Source of the DNA: Promethearchaeota archaeon
GTDB taxonomy: Archaea > Asgardarchaeota > Lokiarchaeia > Sigyniarchaeales > SOKP01
Direction of reading: 5' to 3'
Assembly (NCBI GenBank): GCA_016839555.1
Contig: JAEOUA010000003.1
Location: forward strand, 310,001 to 374,000
Length of the DNA stretch: 64,000 bases
Under the pieces are notes generated by a model. The model was given only the letters and a program-made list of their open reading frames with translations. It had not been told where the DNA came from and made no database searches. Numbering within the stretch: the stretch's first letter is position 1; each line of letters begins with the position of its first letter. The position numbers and the translations under genes are program-made. This document shows, piece after piece, positions 9,477-17,802 of the stretch.

Positions 9477-11003
9477 TTATTTATTAAAAATATCATCAAA
9501 AGTTTTAAAATATTTCTGCTGGTTAATTAAATTATAGAGTTTATAAGAAAAATCATATATCTTATTATAAAATTTATTCTGATTTTCATCTGGGAAATAT
9601 TTCTTTTCGACTTTACATATATTCTCCGCAGCCTCTGAAATATCTGGAAACAATCCAGCGCCAGATGCAGCCAAAATAGCCGCTCCTAAAGAAGTCGCCT
9701 CTTCAATCACATTCCTTACACACACAATATTTAACACATCCGCGATTATTTGGTTCCATAAATCTGAGCGAGCGCCTCCTCCTGTTAACTTCAATTGTAA
9801 GGGCTCTATTCCAATACTTTTAAACACTTCAATATTTTTCTTTATTTCAAACGCAACTCCCTCAAGAATCGATCTATAAAGATCTTTTCGTTCATGACCT
9901 AATGATAATCCAAATAAAATTCCTTTTGAATAGGGATTCCAATGAGGTGCTCCAGCGCCGACAAGGTGTGGAATCATCAATAAACCATTTGCTCCTGAAG
10001 AAGATTCATTTGCTAACGCAGTCATATAATCATAGGGATCAGCACCTTCTTCTTCTGCTTGTTGGCATTCAACTTGTCCTACTTGGTCTCTAAACCATCG
10101 AAGCACAGCGCCTGTGGTGAATACGCTTGCTTCTTGAACCCATGCACCAGGGATTGCATGGCAACTACATAATACCCGCTTTTCTGGATCTAATTTGGGT
10201 TCTTTTAAATATGCTAATATAAAACTTCCTGTACCCGTGGTACATTTGATATCACCTGCTTTACTCACACCTACCCCTAACGCTGCAGATTGCTGATCTC
10301 CTGCGCCCGTAATCACTAAAGTTTTTTTATCAAAAGAAGTTTCATCAGTAACAATTTCTCCAATATCTACGCCACTTTCGACAGGTTCTGGCATCTTATC
10401 GAGATCAATTTCTAATTTGGACGCAATATCTTCAGAATATCTTAGATTATTAATATCAAACAACATAGTTCTACTTAGATTACTAAAATCACTATAAAAT
10501 TTCCCTGTAAGTTTATTAATAATAAAATCAGACACTAAGAGAAATTTATGAGTTTTGTTATATATTTCTGGTTTATTATCTTTAAACCACAAGATTTTTG
10601 TGGCAGAAAAATAGGGATCAATGGTAAGCCCTGTAGTTTTATATATCTTATCAATTCCAACTTTTTGTTTAATAAATTCTACTTGATCTGTGGTTCTTCT
10701 ATCTTGCCATACTAATGCATTATGTAGTGGATTACCTTCTTTATCAACAGGAACTATTGTCTCACGCTGATTAGTTATTGATAGACTTACGATTTCAGTA
10801 CTATCAATCCCACTTTTTTTTAAAGCAGAATCAATAGTTTCTTTAATGGATTTCCACCATATATCTGCGTTCTGCTCCACGTAGGATGGTTTTGGATAAT
10901 GGCTAGCCCATTCACGATAATCCCAAGCTAAAATAGTCCCCGAAATATCAAAAATATATGTGCGACACCCAGTAGTACCTAAATCTAAAGCAGCAACAAA
11001 CAT
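9477..11003 (-). CDS. FGGY-family carbohydrate kinase, glycerol kinase-like
   Basis: Two-domain actin-fold sugar kinase. The N-terminal phosphate loop reads LDLGTTGCR, the second domain has GAGDQQSAALG and TTGTGSF, and the adenosine motif is LTGGGARSDLW. GAGAPHWNPYSKG and TGAVLRWFRDQ resemble glycerol kinase more than xylulokinase, so glycerol to glycerol-3-phosphate is the best guess. Glycerol-3-phosphate could feed glycolysis or lipid synthesis, but no glpD or glpF is nearby. GAGGGA lies about 11 nt before the ATG. 508 aa, normal length. Confidence 0.8.
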   Translation of the reverse strand: MFVAALDLGTTGCRTYIFDISGTILAWDYREWASHYPKPSYVEQNADIWWKSIKETIDSALKKSGIDSTEIVSLSITNQRETIVPVDKEGNPLHNALVWQDRRTTDQVEFIKQKVGIDKIYKTTGLTIDPYFSATKILWFKDNKPEIYNKTHKFLLVSDFIINKLTGKFYSDFSNLSRTMLFDINNLRYSEDIASKLEIDLDKMPEPVESGVDIGEIVTDETSFDKKTLVITGAGDQQSAALGVGVSKAGDIKCTTGTGSFILAYLKEPKLDPEKRVLCSCHAIPGAWVQEASVFTTGAVLRWFRDQVGQVECQQAEEEGADPYDYMTALANESSSGANGLLMIPHLVGAGAPHWNPYSKGILFGLSLGHERKDLYRSILEGVAFEIKKNIEVFKSIGIEPLQLKLTGGGARSDLWNQIIADVLNIVCVRNVIEEATSLGAAILAASGAGLFPDISEAAENICKVEKKYFPDENQNKFYNKIYDFSYKLYNLINQQKYFKTFDDIFNK

Positions 11004-11248
11004 TTAATTTAATTCCCTCTTGTTAGATGAATATAATATATTTAATAAATATTAAAAATAATTAAATTTCATTATTAATCAGATTATTATAATTTTACTT
11101 TTTTTTCGAGATAAAAATAAAATATAATCTAATTTTTAAAGACTACTACAGAATATTTTTATTGTCGAAATTTAATTATATAGGTATAAGTAAATATTTT
11201 TTTAGGTTAAAACCTAAATATAAATTATTTAACAAGGAATAGAAGAGC

Positions 11249-11668
11249 TTGATTGTTTTGTCAAATAAAGATACACTATCAAAATTAAAAGCAATTATTC
11301 AAGATTTTACAGATTCTCAAAGCGATGTCCAAGGTCAAATAGTAATAACCTATCCAGGAGGAGTCCCCATAGTTAATACTTGGAAGGGAGGAAAAATTGA
11401 TCCCATTTTAGTTGGAGCTATTTCTGCTGCGGTTAAGCTCACCTTTCGATATCTCTGTGAGCAATTGCGGAAAGGAATATTAAAAAAATTATTTATAAAT
11501 AGCGATTATGGACGAGTAATCATCCAGGATGCTGGTCCGAAAGCAATTTTAACTTCAATAATTGATAAAGAAGCAGATCTATTTAGAATTGCATTTGGTA
11601 TGACCAATCTTGCTATTGAACTCGAGAAATTATTAGAAGATTTCACATTGGAGGTGTCTGATATATAA
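11249..11668 (+). CDS. Roadblock/LC7 domain protein
   Basis: 139 aa, a single roadblock/LC7 domain: helix LSKLKAIIQDF, strand GQIVITYPGGVPIVNTW, central helix, strands LKKLFINSDYGRVIIQDAG and AILTSIID, then a C-terminal helix. Such domains form dimers and act as platforms or GAPs for Ras-like GTPases (MglB, Ragulator, dynein light chain) and are expanded in Asgard archaea. First of four closely spaced genes. TTG 11249 is used as start; TTG 11258 is a possible alternative. No GTPase is encoded nearby, so the partner is elsewhere or absent. Confidence 0.75.
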   Translation: MIVLSNKDTLSKLKAIIQDFTDSQSDVQGQIVITYPGGVPIVNTWKGGKIDPILVGAISAAVKLTFRYLCEQLRKGILKKLFINSDYGRVIIQDAGPKAILTSIIDKEADLFRIAFGMTNLAIELEKLLEDFTLEVSDI

Positions 11669-11670
11669 AG

Positions 11671-12663
11671 ATGAGTGAGATCATTCAAGAGTATAATTTA
11701 CTCGGGTATTTACAAGAAATAGAAAAAGTTACAGATTTAAATGGATGTTTTTTCATTAATGCGAAGGATGATATTGTAATTGAATCAACGATACCATTTA
11801 GAGTTCCAGATGAAATTCTATGGGAAATAGGGGTTTTACGCGACACTTTTAGGCAATTTTCTAATGGTATAAACCACGGGAAACTTAATGAACTTATGAT
11901 TGAAGGGAGTAAGGGTTATATTTTATTATATGATATTCCTCCTCATTTATTATTGCTTGCTCTAGGATCAGATGATATGAATTTATCATATGTAAGACTC
12001 GCGATGATTGATATTTTAAAAAGGATTAGAGAAGAGATCGCAAAAATCGGAGATAACATTTTAAAAATTCCCGGAAAAGACTTAGGAGCATTAGGAGTAA
12101 AAGAGGGGATTGTACCTACTCTTGTAACTATCACTGAACCTGTAGAAACTCAACCACAACCTCCTAGTATTAAGGTGCCCCCTAAGATTGAAGCTGTTGA
12201 AAAAGAGCCTGTAATATCTCAAGCCGAGATGGAACCAATAGAGCCAGAACAACCTATAGCAGAAAAAGTTGAAATAGGAATTATAAAAGCTGAATTAGTT
12301 GAATCAATTGAGGAACCTTCTTTTGAAGAAAAATTACCCACATTCGAAATAGTTGAAGAAAGCCTAGAAGCTATGATAAAATCATTAGAAATTAAGGAAT
12401 TGAAAGAGAGATACCAAACACTTGGATCAATATTTAATGGATTGAAAGCTCAACTTGAAGAAATTACTGGAAATGAATTAAGTAAATTACTTGAACAATT
12501 AAAAGATGCGATTTTATTAAATATAGGTACTTCTCTTGCCCTTTTTGATATTTCAAAAGCCGAAAAAGAGTTAAATAAATTAAATAGAAAATTGGGTATT
12601 GCAGAAATACAACAATATAAAAATAGAATAGATAATTGGTCAAGTAGAATTATAAAAATATGA
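11671..12663 (+). CDS. Roadblock/LC7-like protein with acidic linker and C-terminal coiled coil
   Basis: 330 aa. Residues 1-125 look like a second roadblock/LC7 domain (LNGCFFINAKDDIVIES, SKGYILLYDIPPHLLLLALG, then a helix). Residues 135-230 are a Pro/Glu-rich, probably disordered linker. Residues 230-330 are helical (KELKERYQTLGSIFNGL and following heptads). It starts 2 nt after the previous stop, so translational coupling is likely. The architecture suggests a dimerising roadblock head tethered to a coiled-coil partner site. Not recognised as a named family. Confidence 0.6.
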   Translation: MSEIIQEYNLLGYLQEIEKVTDLNGCFFINAKDDIVIESTIPFRVPDEILWEIGVLRDTFRQFSNGINHGKLNELMIEGSKGYILLYDIPPHLLLLALGSDDMNLSYVRLAMIDILKRIREEIAKIGDNILKIPGKDLGALGVKEGIVPTLVTITEPVETQPQPPSIKVPPKIEAVEKEPVISQAEMEPIEPEQPIAEKVEIGIIKAELVESIEEPSFEEKLPTFEIVEESLEAMIKSLEIKELKERYQTLGSIFNGLKAQLEEITGNELSKLLEQLKDAILLNIGTSLALFDISKAEKELNKLNRKLGIAEIQQYKNRIDNWSSRIIKI

Positions 12664-12683
12664 AGAGGTGAAAAATAGAAAAT

Positions 12684-13181
12684 ATGAGTTTGATGATATA
12701 TACAATTGATGGGAAGGATATTGTACCTGTTAATGATATTAAATTAAAAGAAGATAAAATCTATATAATAATTGATATACATGCGAAACGTCCGAAAATA
12801 TGGATTTGGAGTGGGGCAAACTCGAGTATGATAGATAAATATCATGCAGGCGTGAGTGCAACCAAAATTAAATCCAGAAAAAAATTATATGGAGCAAGTA
12901 TTGAAGTAGTGGAAAGTGGAGCAGAACCAGAACAATTTCCCAATTTGTCTGAGGCACAACTAATAGAAGCGACTGAAGAAGAATTTGAAGAAAAATTACG
13001 TATATTTGAACCAAAAATAGAAGAAATATCAGCTTCTCAAGAAATGCCTGCAATTAAATCAGAAATGATGGCTCAAACAGATAGAGAGAGCAAGAATAAA
13101 TTGAAAAAATTTTTGAGTGAAATTTCAAGAGATCTAAATAATATTAAACAAAAAATAGATGATTTTATCCAAAATATATAA
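12684..13181 (+). CDS. Gelsolin-like domain protein with C-terminal coiled coil
   Basis: 165 aa. Residues 1-90 fit one gelsolin/villin repeat: DKIYIIIDIHAKRPKIWIW, then SGANSSMIDKYHAG, then ASIEVVESGAEPEQF, equivalent to the family pattern LDxxxxIYxWxG...VxxGxEPxxF. Gelsolin repeats bind, cap and sever actin filaments under Ca control, and Asgard versions are known to act on actin. Residues 95-165 are acidic then helical, ending in a coiled coil. A single repeat is unusual. It lies 20 nt after the roadblock gene; GAGGTGA is 12 nt before the ATG. Confidence 0.6.
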   Translation: MSLMIYTIDGKDIVPVNDIKLKEDKIYIIIDIHAKRPKIWIWSGANSSMIDKYHAGVSATKIKSRKKLYGASIEVVESGAEPEQFPNLSEAQLIEATEEEFEEKLRIFEPKIEEISASQEMPAIKSEMMAQTDRESKNKLKKFLSEISRDLNNIKQKIDDFIQNI

Positions 13182-13217
13182 AATATTAAATAATAAAAAA
13201 TCTAAAAGGTAAATAAA

Positions 13218-14537
13218 ATGATTGATGCAGGAGTAGCTTTAACAACCGAATTTGATGGTTATAAAGCAGGTAGGATTGTTATTAAGGAAGCATTAGGAGG
13301 TATTAGTCTAAAACCAAAATTAGCGATCCTAGCTGTGGACTCTTTATCACGTGTACAATATAATTATAATGAAGTATTAAAAGGTGTAAGGGAAGAGCTT
13401 GGTTCAGATGTAACTTTAATTGGTAGTACTGCTAATGGTATTTTAGTAAACAATAGATATGCATTTAGAAGTGTTGGGTTAATGTTAATAGGTGGTGATA
13501 TAAATATTGATATTTCTTTTAATTACCCTGAATCTAAATTGGATTATGAGAATATCGCAAAATCGATATATCAAAGAAGCAGTGGATTACTCCCAAAAGA
13601 AAATCGATTCATGTTGATGTTTCAAGATGGATATAAATTTCCACCTGAGGTATTTAAGAAGCAAGAAATGTTAAATATGAGAATTATATCGTTAATGTCT
13701 GGATTAGTATCTCGATTCTTTAAAAAGCAACTAGATGATTTTAAAGAAGATGGAATGGGGTTGACAAGTGCTCAAGAATTGTTAGAAAGCTTATATAATA
13801 AAGGTTTTGATTTACCGATAGTGGGAAATGTTGCTACTGATGTTCGAAACTATGAATCTGTTGAATTTTATAACGATCAAATTGGAGATGACAATATTGT
13901 TGGGGTTATTTTATCTGGAGAAGGAGCGACAAAATTTGGATTTGGATTTGGTGCAGGAGCAGAATCTACAGGAAAAACCTTAAAGCCAACTAAAAAAATT
14001 GGTGGCTTTTTCCTAAAAATTGATGGAAAACCGGCATTAGAAGGATTTTGTAATGCAGCAAGTATAAAATTAGAATCATTAGAGCAATTAAGACCATACG
14101 GGTACCAAAATCCTTATGTTTCTTTAGGATTTAGAGAGAAAAGTAATGGAGAGGAGATTATTCATCTTTCAGGGCTTCTTACAAACCCTAATTTATCAAA
14201 TCTGGTAACCACTAGTTTCCCATTTAATTATAAAATACCCGAAGAAATTGAGATTTTTAGGAGCAATATTAAAGTACTTAAAAGAACTACGGAAAGTGCG
14301 ATAAATCAAGCTATAGAAAATATCTCTAAACCCAAATTTCTGCTTGGATTTGATTGTTTTAATAGGGCCATGTCTTATGGAGATATGATGCCTGAAATAA
14401 TTGAAAAAATCGATGATACTGTTGGTAAAGATCTCCCTCGAATGATTTTTGGTGCAGGTGGTGAAATATTTGGTAAGAAAGATTTAGGATACTATAATAA
14501 TAATATGACATTTGTTACTTTAGCGGGTGGAGAATAA
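13218..14537 (+). CDS. FIST-domain sensor protein
   Basis: 439 aa with FIST_N (about residues 25-230: KLAILAVDSLSRV, LGSDVTLIGSTANGIL, VGLMLIGGDI) and FIST_C (about 240-425, ending PRMIFGAGGEIFG...TFVTLAGGE). FIST proteins are thought to bind small ligands such as amino acids; in bacteria they precede kinases or methyl-accepting proteins. Here the protein has no output domain, so it probably signals through partners in the same cluster. It follows the gelsolin-like gene by 36 bp; AGGTAA is 5 nt before the ATG. Confidence 0.82.
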   Translation: MIDAGVALTTEFDGYKAGRIVIKEALGGISLKPKLAILAVDSLSRVQYNYNEVLKGVREELGSDVTLIGSTANGILVNNRYAFRSVGLMLIGGDINIDISFNYPESKLDYENIAKSIYQRSSGLLPKENRFMLMFQDGYKFPPEVFKKQEMLNMRIISLMSGLVSRFFKKQLDDFKEDGMGLTSAQELLESLYNKGFDLPIVGNVATDVRNYESVEFYNDQIGDDNIVGVILSGEGATKFGFGFGAGAESTGKTLKPTKKIGGFFLKIDGKPALEGFCNAASIKLESLEQLRPYGYQNPYVSLGFREKSNGEEIIHLSGLLTNPNLSNLVTTSFPFNYKIPEEIEIFRSNIKVLKRTTESAINQAIENISKPKFLLGFDCFNRAMSYGDMMPEIIEKIDDTVGKDLPRMIFGAGGEIFGKKDLGYYNNNMTFVTLAGGE

Positions 14538-14761
14538 CTAATCTCTTTCCCATCAAAAAGAATTTTTTTTATTCTTATTTTAAATTTCTTTTTTATTTTT
14601 ATAATATTAGTTTAATTTTAAAAAATTTATATTTTAACCTTCGAAGTCACTAATTTATTTAAAATAATTAATATCTATTAATTATTTTTAAATTTATCTA
14701 TTTCATATCATTTAAATATCCTTATTATCTTTTCTTTATACAAAATTAAGGGTATGATTAA

Positions 14762-15937
14762 ATGAAAATTGATGATATTTTAGAAAAAGGACTACAAGAT
14801 TTCAAAAAGGAAGATCAAACTGGCGTAAAAAATGATTTATTTAAGGCAATCAAGGAATCCCTAATGCATCAGTTTAAAGGATGTGATTTATACAGGCAAA
14901 TATGTAAACAGCAGAATTTCAATCCTAATACAGATTTAAAAAGTTTAGATGATTTAGCTATGATACCCTACATAACGACAGCTAATTTTAAGCAAAAGAA
15001 AGGATCTCCCAAGAAGTTCTTAACTGTACCTGAAAGTGAAATTCAAATCTGGTCGAGATCAACAGGCACATCAGGAGATCCATCTATTGTAGGGAGAGAT
15101 CATACAAATATAGTAAGATATGTTAATATGTTTAGTAATGTAATAGAAGATGTTGGATTAGACAATTACTATTGGAGTCTTATGTTTATTCCTGAACCCC
15201 AAAAAGAATATAGCATTGATGATAAAATTAAAGACCCAACGATCATGTTCTCGCTAATGATGCATTTTGTGAATACATCTGAAGAGAAGGTGTTTTGCTT
15301 GAAGATGCCCAGCCCAGAAGAAATGAAACAAGGGAAAAAAATTGAATTTGATGCACAAAAAACATTCGGTTTCTTAAATTCAAATCCATCACAAAAAGGA
15401 ATAGGGTGGATAACTGGTTCGGTACCTTTAATGTATAAGATTCTATCTGGGTATCACCAACAAACAGGGCAGACTTTTAATGTAGGTAAAAAATCAGTTA
15501 TTTTAACAGGAGGAGGATGGAAAACATTTCAGGGAGATGCAATTTCTCCTGAAGAATTCAGAAGAGATATGGCTAAAATCCTTGGGATCTCTGAAAAGAA
15601 TGTGAGAGATATCTATAGTTTTTCCGAATCAGATGTTATTTTTGTAGAATGTGAAGAACATAATAAACATACTTATCCTTGGCAAGATATAATTGTTAGG
15701 GATGTGGAAACCTTAGAACCTGTAGAAATAGGAGAAAAAGGCTTAGCAAATCTAATAAATCCTCTTGCCCATAGTTATGCCGGCGTATCAATCCTCCAAG
15801 ATGATATCATACGAATTGTAAGTGAAGATGACTGTCCATGTGGAAGAAAGGGTAAGATTATTGAAGTTATTGGTAGAGCAGAAGGCGCGGAAGCAAAAGG
15901 TTGTGGAGTACAATTAGCAGATGAAACTGCAACATAA
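14762..15937 (+). CDS. LuxE-like acyl-protein synthetase
   Basis: Adenylate-forming enzyme that activates a fatty acid with ATP and transfers it to its own cysteine, then to the reductase partner. The AMP-binding loop RSTGTSGDPS starts at about residue 99; ILTGGGWKTF and SFSESDVIFVEC fit later adenylation motifs. The C-terminus has RAEGAEAKGCGVQLADE with Cys381, where LuxE carries its acyl-accepting cysteine. 391 aa, close to LuxE length. A LuxC-like gene follows 120 bp downstream, the classical pair. Confidence 0.8.
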   Translation: MKIDDILEKGLQDFKKEDQTGVKNDLFKAIKESLMHQFKGCDLYRQICKQQNFNPNTDLKSLDDLAMIPYITTANFKQKKGSPKKFLTVPESEIQIWSRSTGTSGDPSIVGRDHTNIVRYVNMFSNVIEDVGLDNYYWSLMFIPEPQKEYSIDDKIKDPTIMFSLMMHFVNTSEEKVFCLKMPSPEEMKQGKKIEFDAQKTFGFLNSNPSQKGIGWITGSVPLMYKILSGYHQQTGQTFNVGKKSVILTGGGWKTFQGDAISPEEFRRDMAKILGISEKNVRDIYSFSESDVIFVECEEHNKHTYPWQDIIVRDVETLEPVEIGEKGLANLINPLAHSYAGVSILQDDIIRIVSEDDCPCGRKGKIIEVIGRAEGAEAKGCGVQLADETAT

Positions 15938-15952
15938 TTTTTTTTTTTTTTT
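15938..15952 (+). terminator. Oligo-T transcription terminator after luxE-like gene
   Basis: A run of 15 T begins at the last base after the TAA. T-tracts end transcription in archaea without a hairpin. If it works fully, the luxC-like gene has its own promoter; the AT-rich gap before 16058 allows this. Confidence 0.5.
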
Positions 15953-16057
15953 AATTAAAGAGAATTTTCTATACATTGTTGAAACTAAAATCTTTTTTTC
16001 ATTTTATTTTATATTTATTAAAGGATATTATTAATATTATTATAAAGTGAATTAAGA

Positions 16058-17770
16058 TTGAAGAGAAAATTAAAAATACCGGGATTTATTTTTAAGCCGG
16101 TCTATTCTGAAAATACTACAAAAGAAATAGTAAAACGACAAGATGATGTATTAGAATTCGATTTTCCTATATTCGATAAAAAGACTGTATTAGATACTGC
16201 AGAAAAACTAGCTTTAAGAAAAAGAAGAGCTCATGATAGGGATTTGAATGAATTATTTGAAATAATGGATCAAGTAGGTGACTTATGGCTTGATCCTAAT
16301 TATGACCTTAGAAAAGAGGTCTTAGAAGTCATTCCTATGATGACGGGACAATCAAGAGAATTATGTGAAATCGAATTTTTAGGGACAATTAGACTTTGGA
16401 ATAAGAAGAACTCGGAATTACAATTAAAAGGCGAAATAGGAGGAAAAGAATACTTAGAAGATTGGGTTCAGAGAGGAACTGCAAGAATGCATGCACAACC
16501 TAGAGGAGTTGTCCTTCATAATTTGGCGGGAAATTCATTCGGTTTGGGTCCTACCTCTCTATCATATGGTTTAATAACTAAAAATGTAAATCTAATAAAA
16601 CTTTCCCATCAAGAACCCTATGTATCTGTTAAATTATGTGAATCTATTGTAGAAGTAGATAAGAAATTATCAAAAGAAATAGCTGCATTTTATTGGAAAG
16701 GAAGTAGAGGAGATATTTATGACGATCTATTTAATTCCGGTAATATTAATTGCGTTCTCGCATGGGGTGCCATCCAATCAATCGAAGATATTAGAAGGAG
16801 AGCGAATCGTTATGGTATAAAAATAATAGATAATGGTCCTAAACTTTCCTTCAGTGTTCTTTCAGAAGATACTTTTAACAATAAAAATATTATGCAAGAA
16901 ATAGCTCAAAAAATAGCAATCGATGTAGTATACTGGAATCAGAGAGCGTGTTTAAGCCCCAGAGTTATTTATATTATAGATAAGCCTCATAAATCAGCAA
17001 TTTCGAATAATATAAATAATAATTTATCAAAAGACAATAATAATGAATTATTGAATGATTCATCAATAAACACCTTATTTGCAGATTCTATTAATACAAT
17101 TTTTCATACTAATGAATCTGGACGTTATGATATGAGTATTCTCATGAAACGTTCCTTAAAAATGCTCAGATATAGTTTTTCTGAATTATCTGCCATGGGA
17201 TTTGCAAAAATGTTAGCAAATGGGCTAAGAAATGCTGACCAGATGCTTCCGCGTGCAAATTTGACCCAAACAGATAATTTAGAAATGCAAAGAAAACGAG
17301 AATATTTCTTTATAAATTACGTTACTCAAAAAAGAGCAATAATTTTATATCCTCCTAAAAATAAATTAGATTGGACTGTTGTATTCATGCGGACCTTACC
17401 TAATCTGAAGGAAATAAATATGTGCCAAGATAGATTTGTGATTTGTTGTAGAATCTCAAGTATTCAAGATTTAATCTATTCAATAAGAAAACAAGAGTTA
17501 CAACAATATTTACAAACTGTTGCTATATATGGTAATGATAATTTTGTAAAGGATGTTGCCGAAGAACTGTCAATTTTAGGCGCATTTAGATTTCCAAGGG
17601 CAGGAGAGCATAATTTGAATGACTTCGGTCTTCCATGGGATGGTAAATATGTTTTGCAAGATATGATAAGATGGTGTTATATTTGTTTTCCTGAAGAGCA
17701 ACCCATGGGAAATAATAATAAACAGAGCTCACTTTTTAAAGGAAAAACCTATCCTGAAAGAAATCAATAA
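16058..17770 (+). CDS. LuxC-like acyl-CoA/acyl-protein reductase
   Basis: Reduces an activated fatty acyl group to an aldehyde with NADPH. The fold is aldehyde-dehydrogenase-like: nucleotide-binding HAQPRGVVLHNLAGN near residue 150, LIKLSHQEPYVSVK near 185, and NQRACLSPRV holding the likely nucleophile Cys298 (LuxC of luminous bacteria has it at a similar place). 570 aa, longer than bacterial LuxC (~480) through an N-terminal extension and an Asn/Ser-rich insert near residues 310-345. TTG start, AAAGTGA 7 nt upstream. With the luxE-like gene it could make long-chain aldehydes; no luciferase luxAB is present. Confidence 0.8.
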   Translation: MKRKLKIPGFIFKPVYSENTTKEIVKRQDDVLEFDFPIFDKKTVLDTAEKLALRKRRAHDRDLNELFEIMDQVGDLWLDPNYDLRKEVLEVIPMMTGQSRELCEIEFLGTIRLWNKKNSELQLKGEIGGKEYLEDWVQRGTARMHAQPRGVVLHNLAGNSFGLGPTSLSYGLITKNVNLIKLSHQEPYVSVKLCESIVEVDKKLSKEIAAFYWKGSRGDIYDDLFNSGNINCVLAWGAIQSIEDIRRRANRYGIKIIDNGPKLSFSVLSEDTFNNKNIMQEIAQKIAIDVVYWNQRACLSPRVIYIIDKPHKSAISNNINNNLSKDNNNELLNDSSINTLFADSINTIFHTNESGRYDMSILMKRSLKMLRYSFSELSAMGFAKMLANGLRNADQMLPRANLTQTDNLEMQRKREYFFINYVTQKRAIILYPPKNKLDWTVVFMRTLPNLKEINMCQDRFVICCRISSIQDLIYSIRKQELQQYLQTVAIYGNDNFVKDVAEELSILGAFRFPRAGEHNLNDFGLPWDGKYVLQDMIRWCYICFPEEQPMGNNNKQSSLFKGKTYPERNQ

Positions 17771-17802
17771 TATAATTTATTCTTATAAATGAATTCAGAC
17801 CA

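Noticed and set aside
11249..14537. A bacterial-type MglA/MglB GTPase switch
   Set aside because: No gene in the window shows G1-G5 GTPase motifs; only the roadblock side is present.
14762..17770. A complete lux bioluminescence operon
   Set aside because: Only LuxE- and LuxC-like genes are present; luxA, luxB and luxD are absent in the window.
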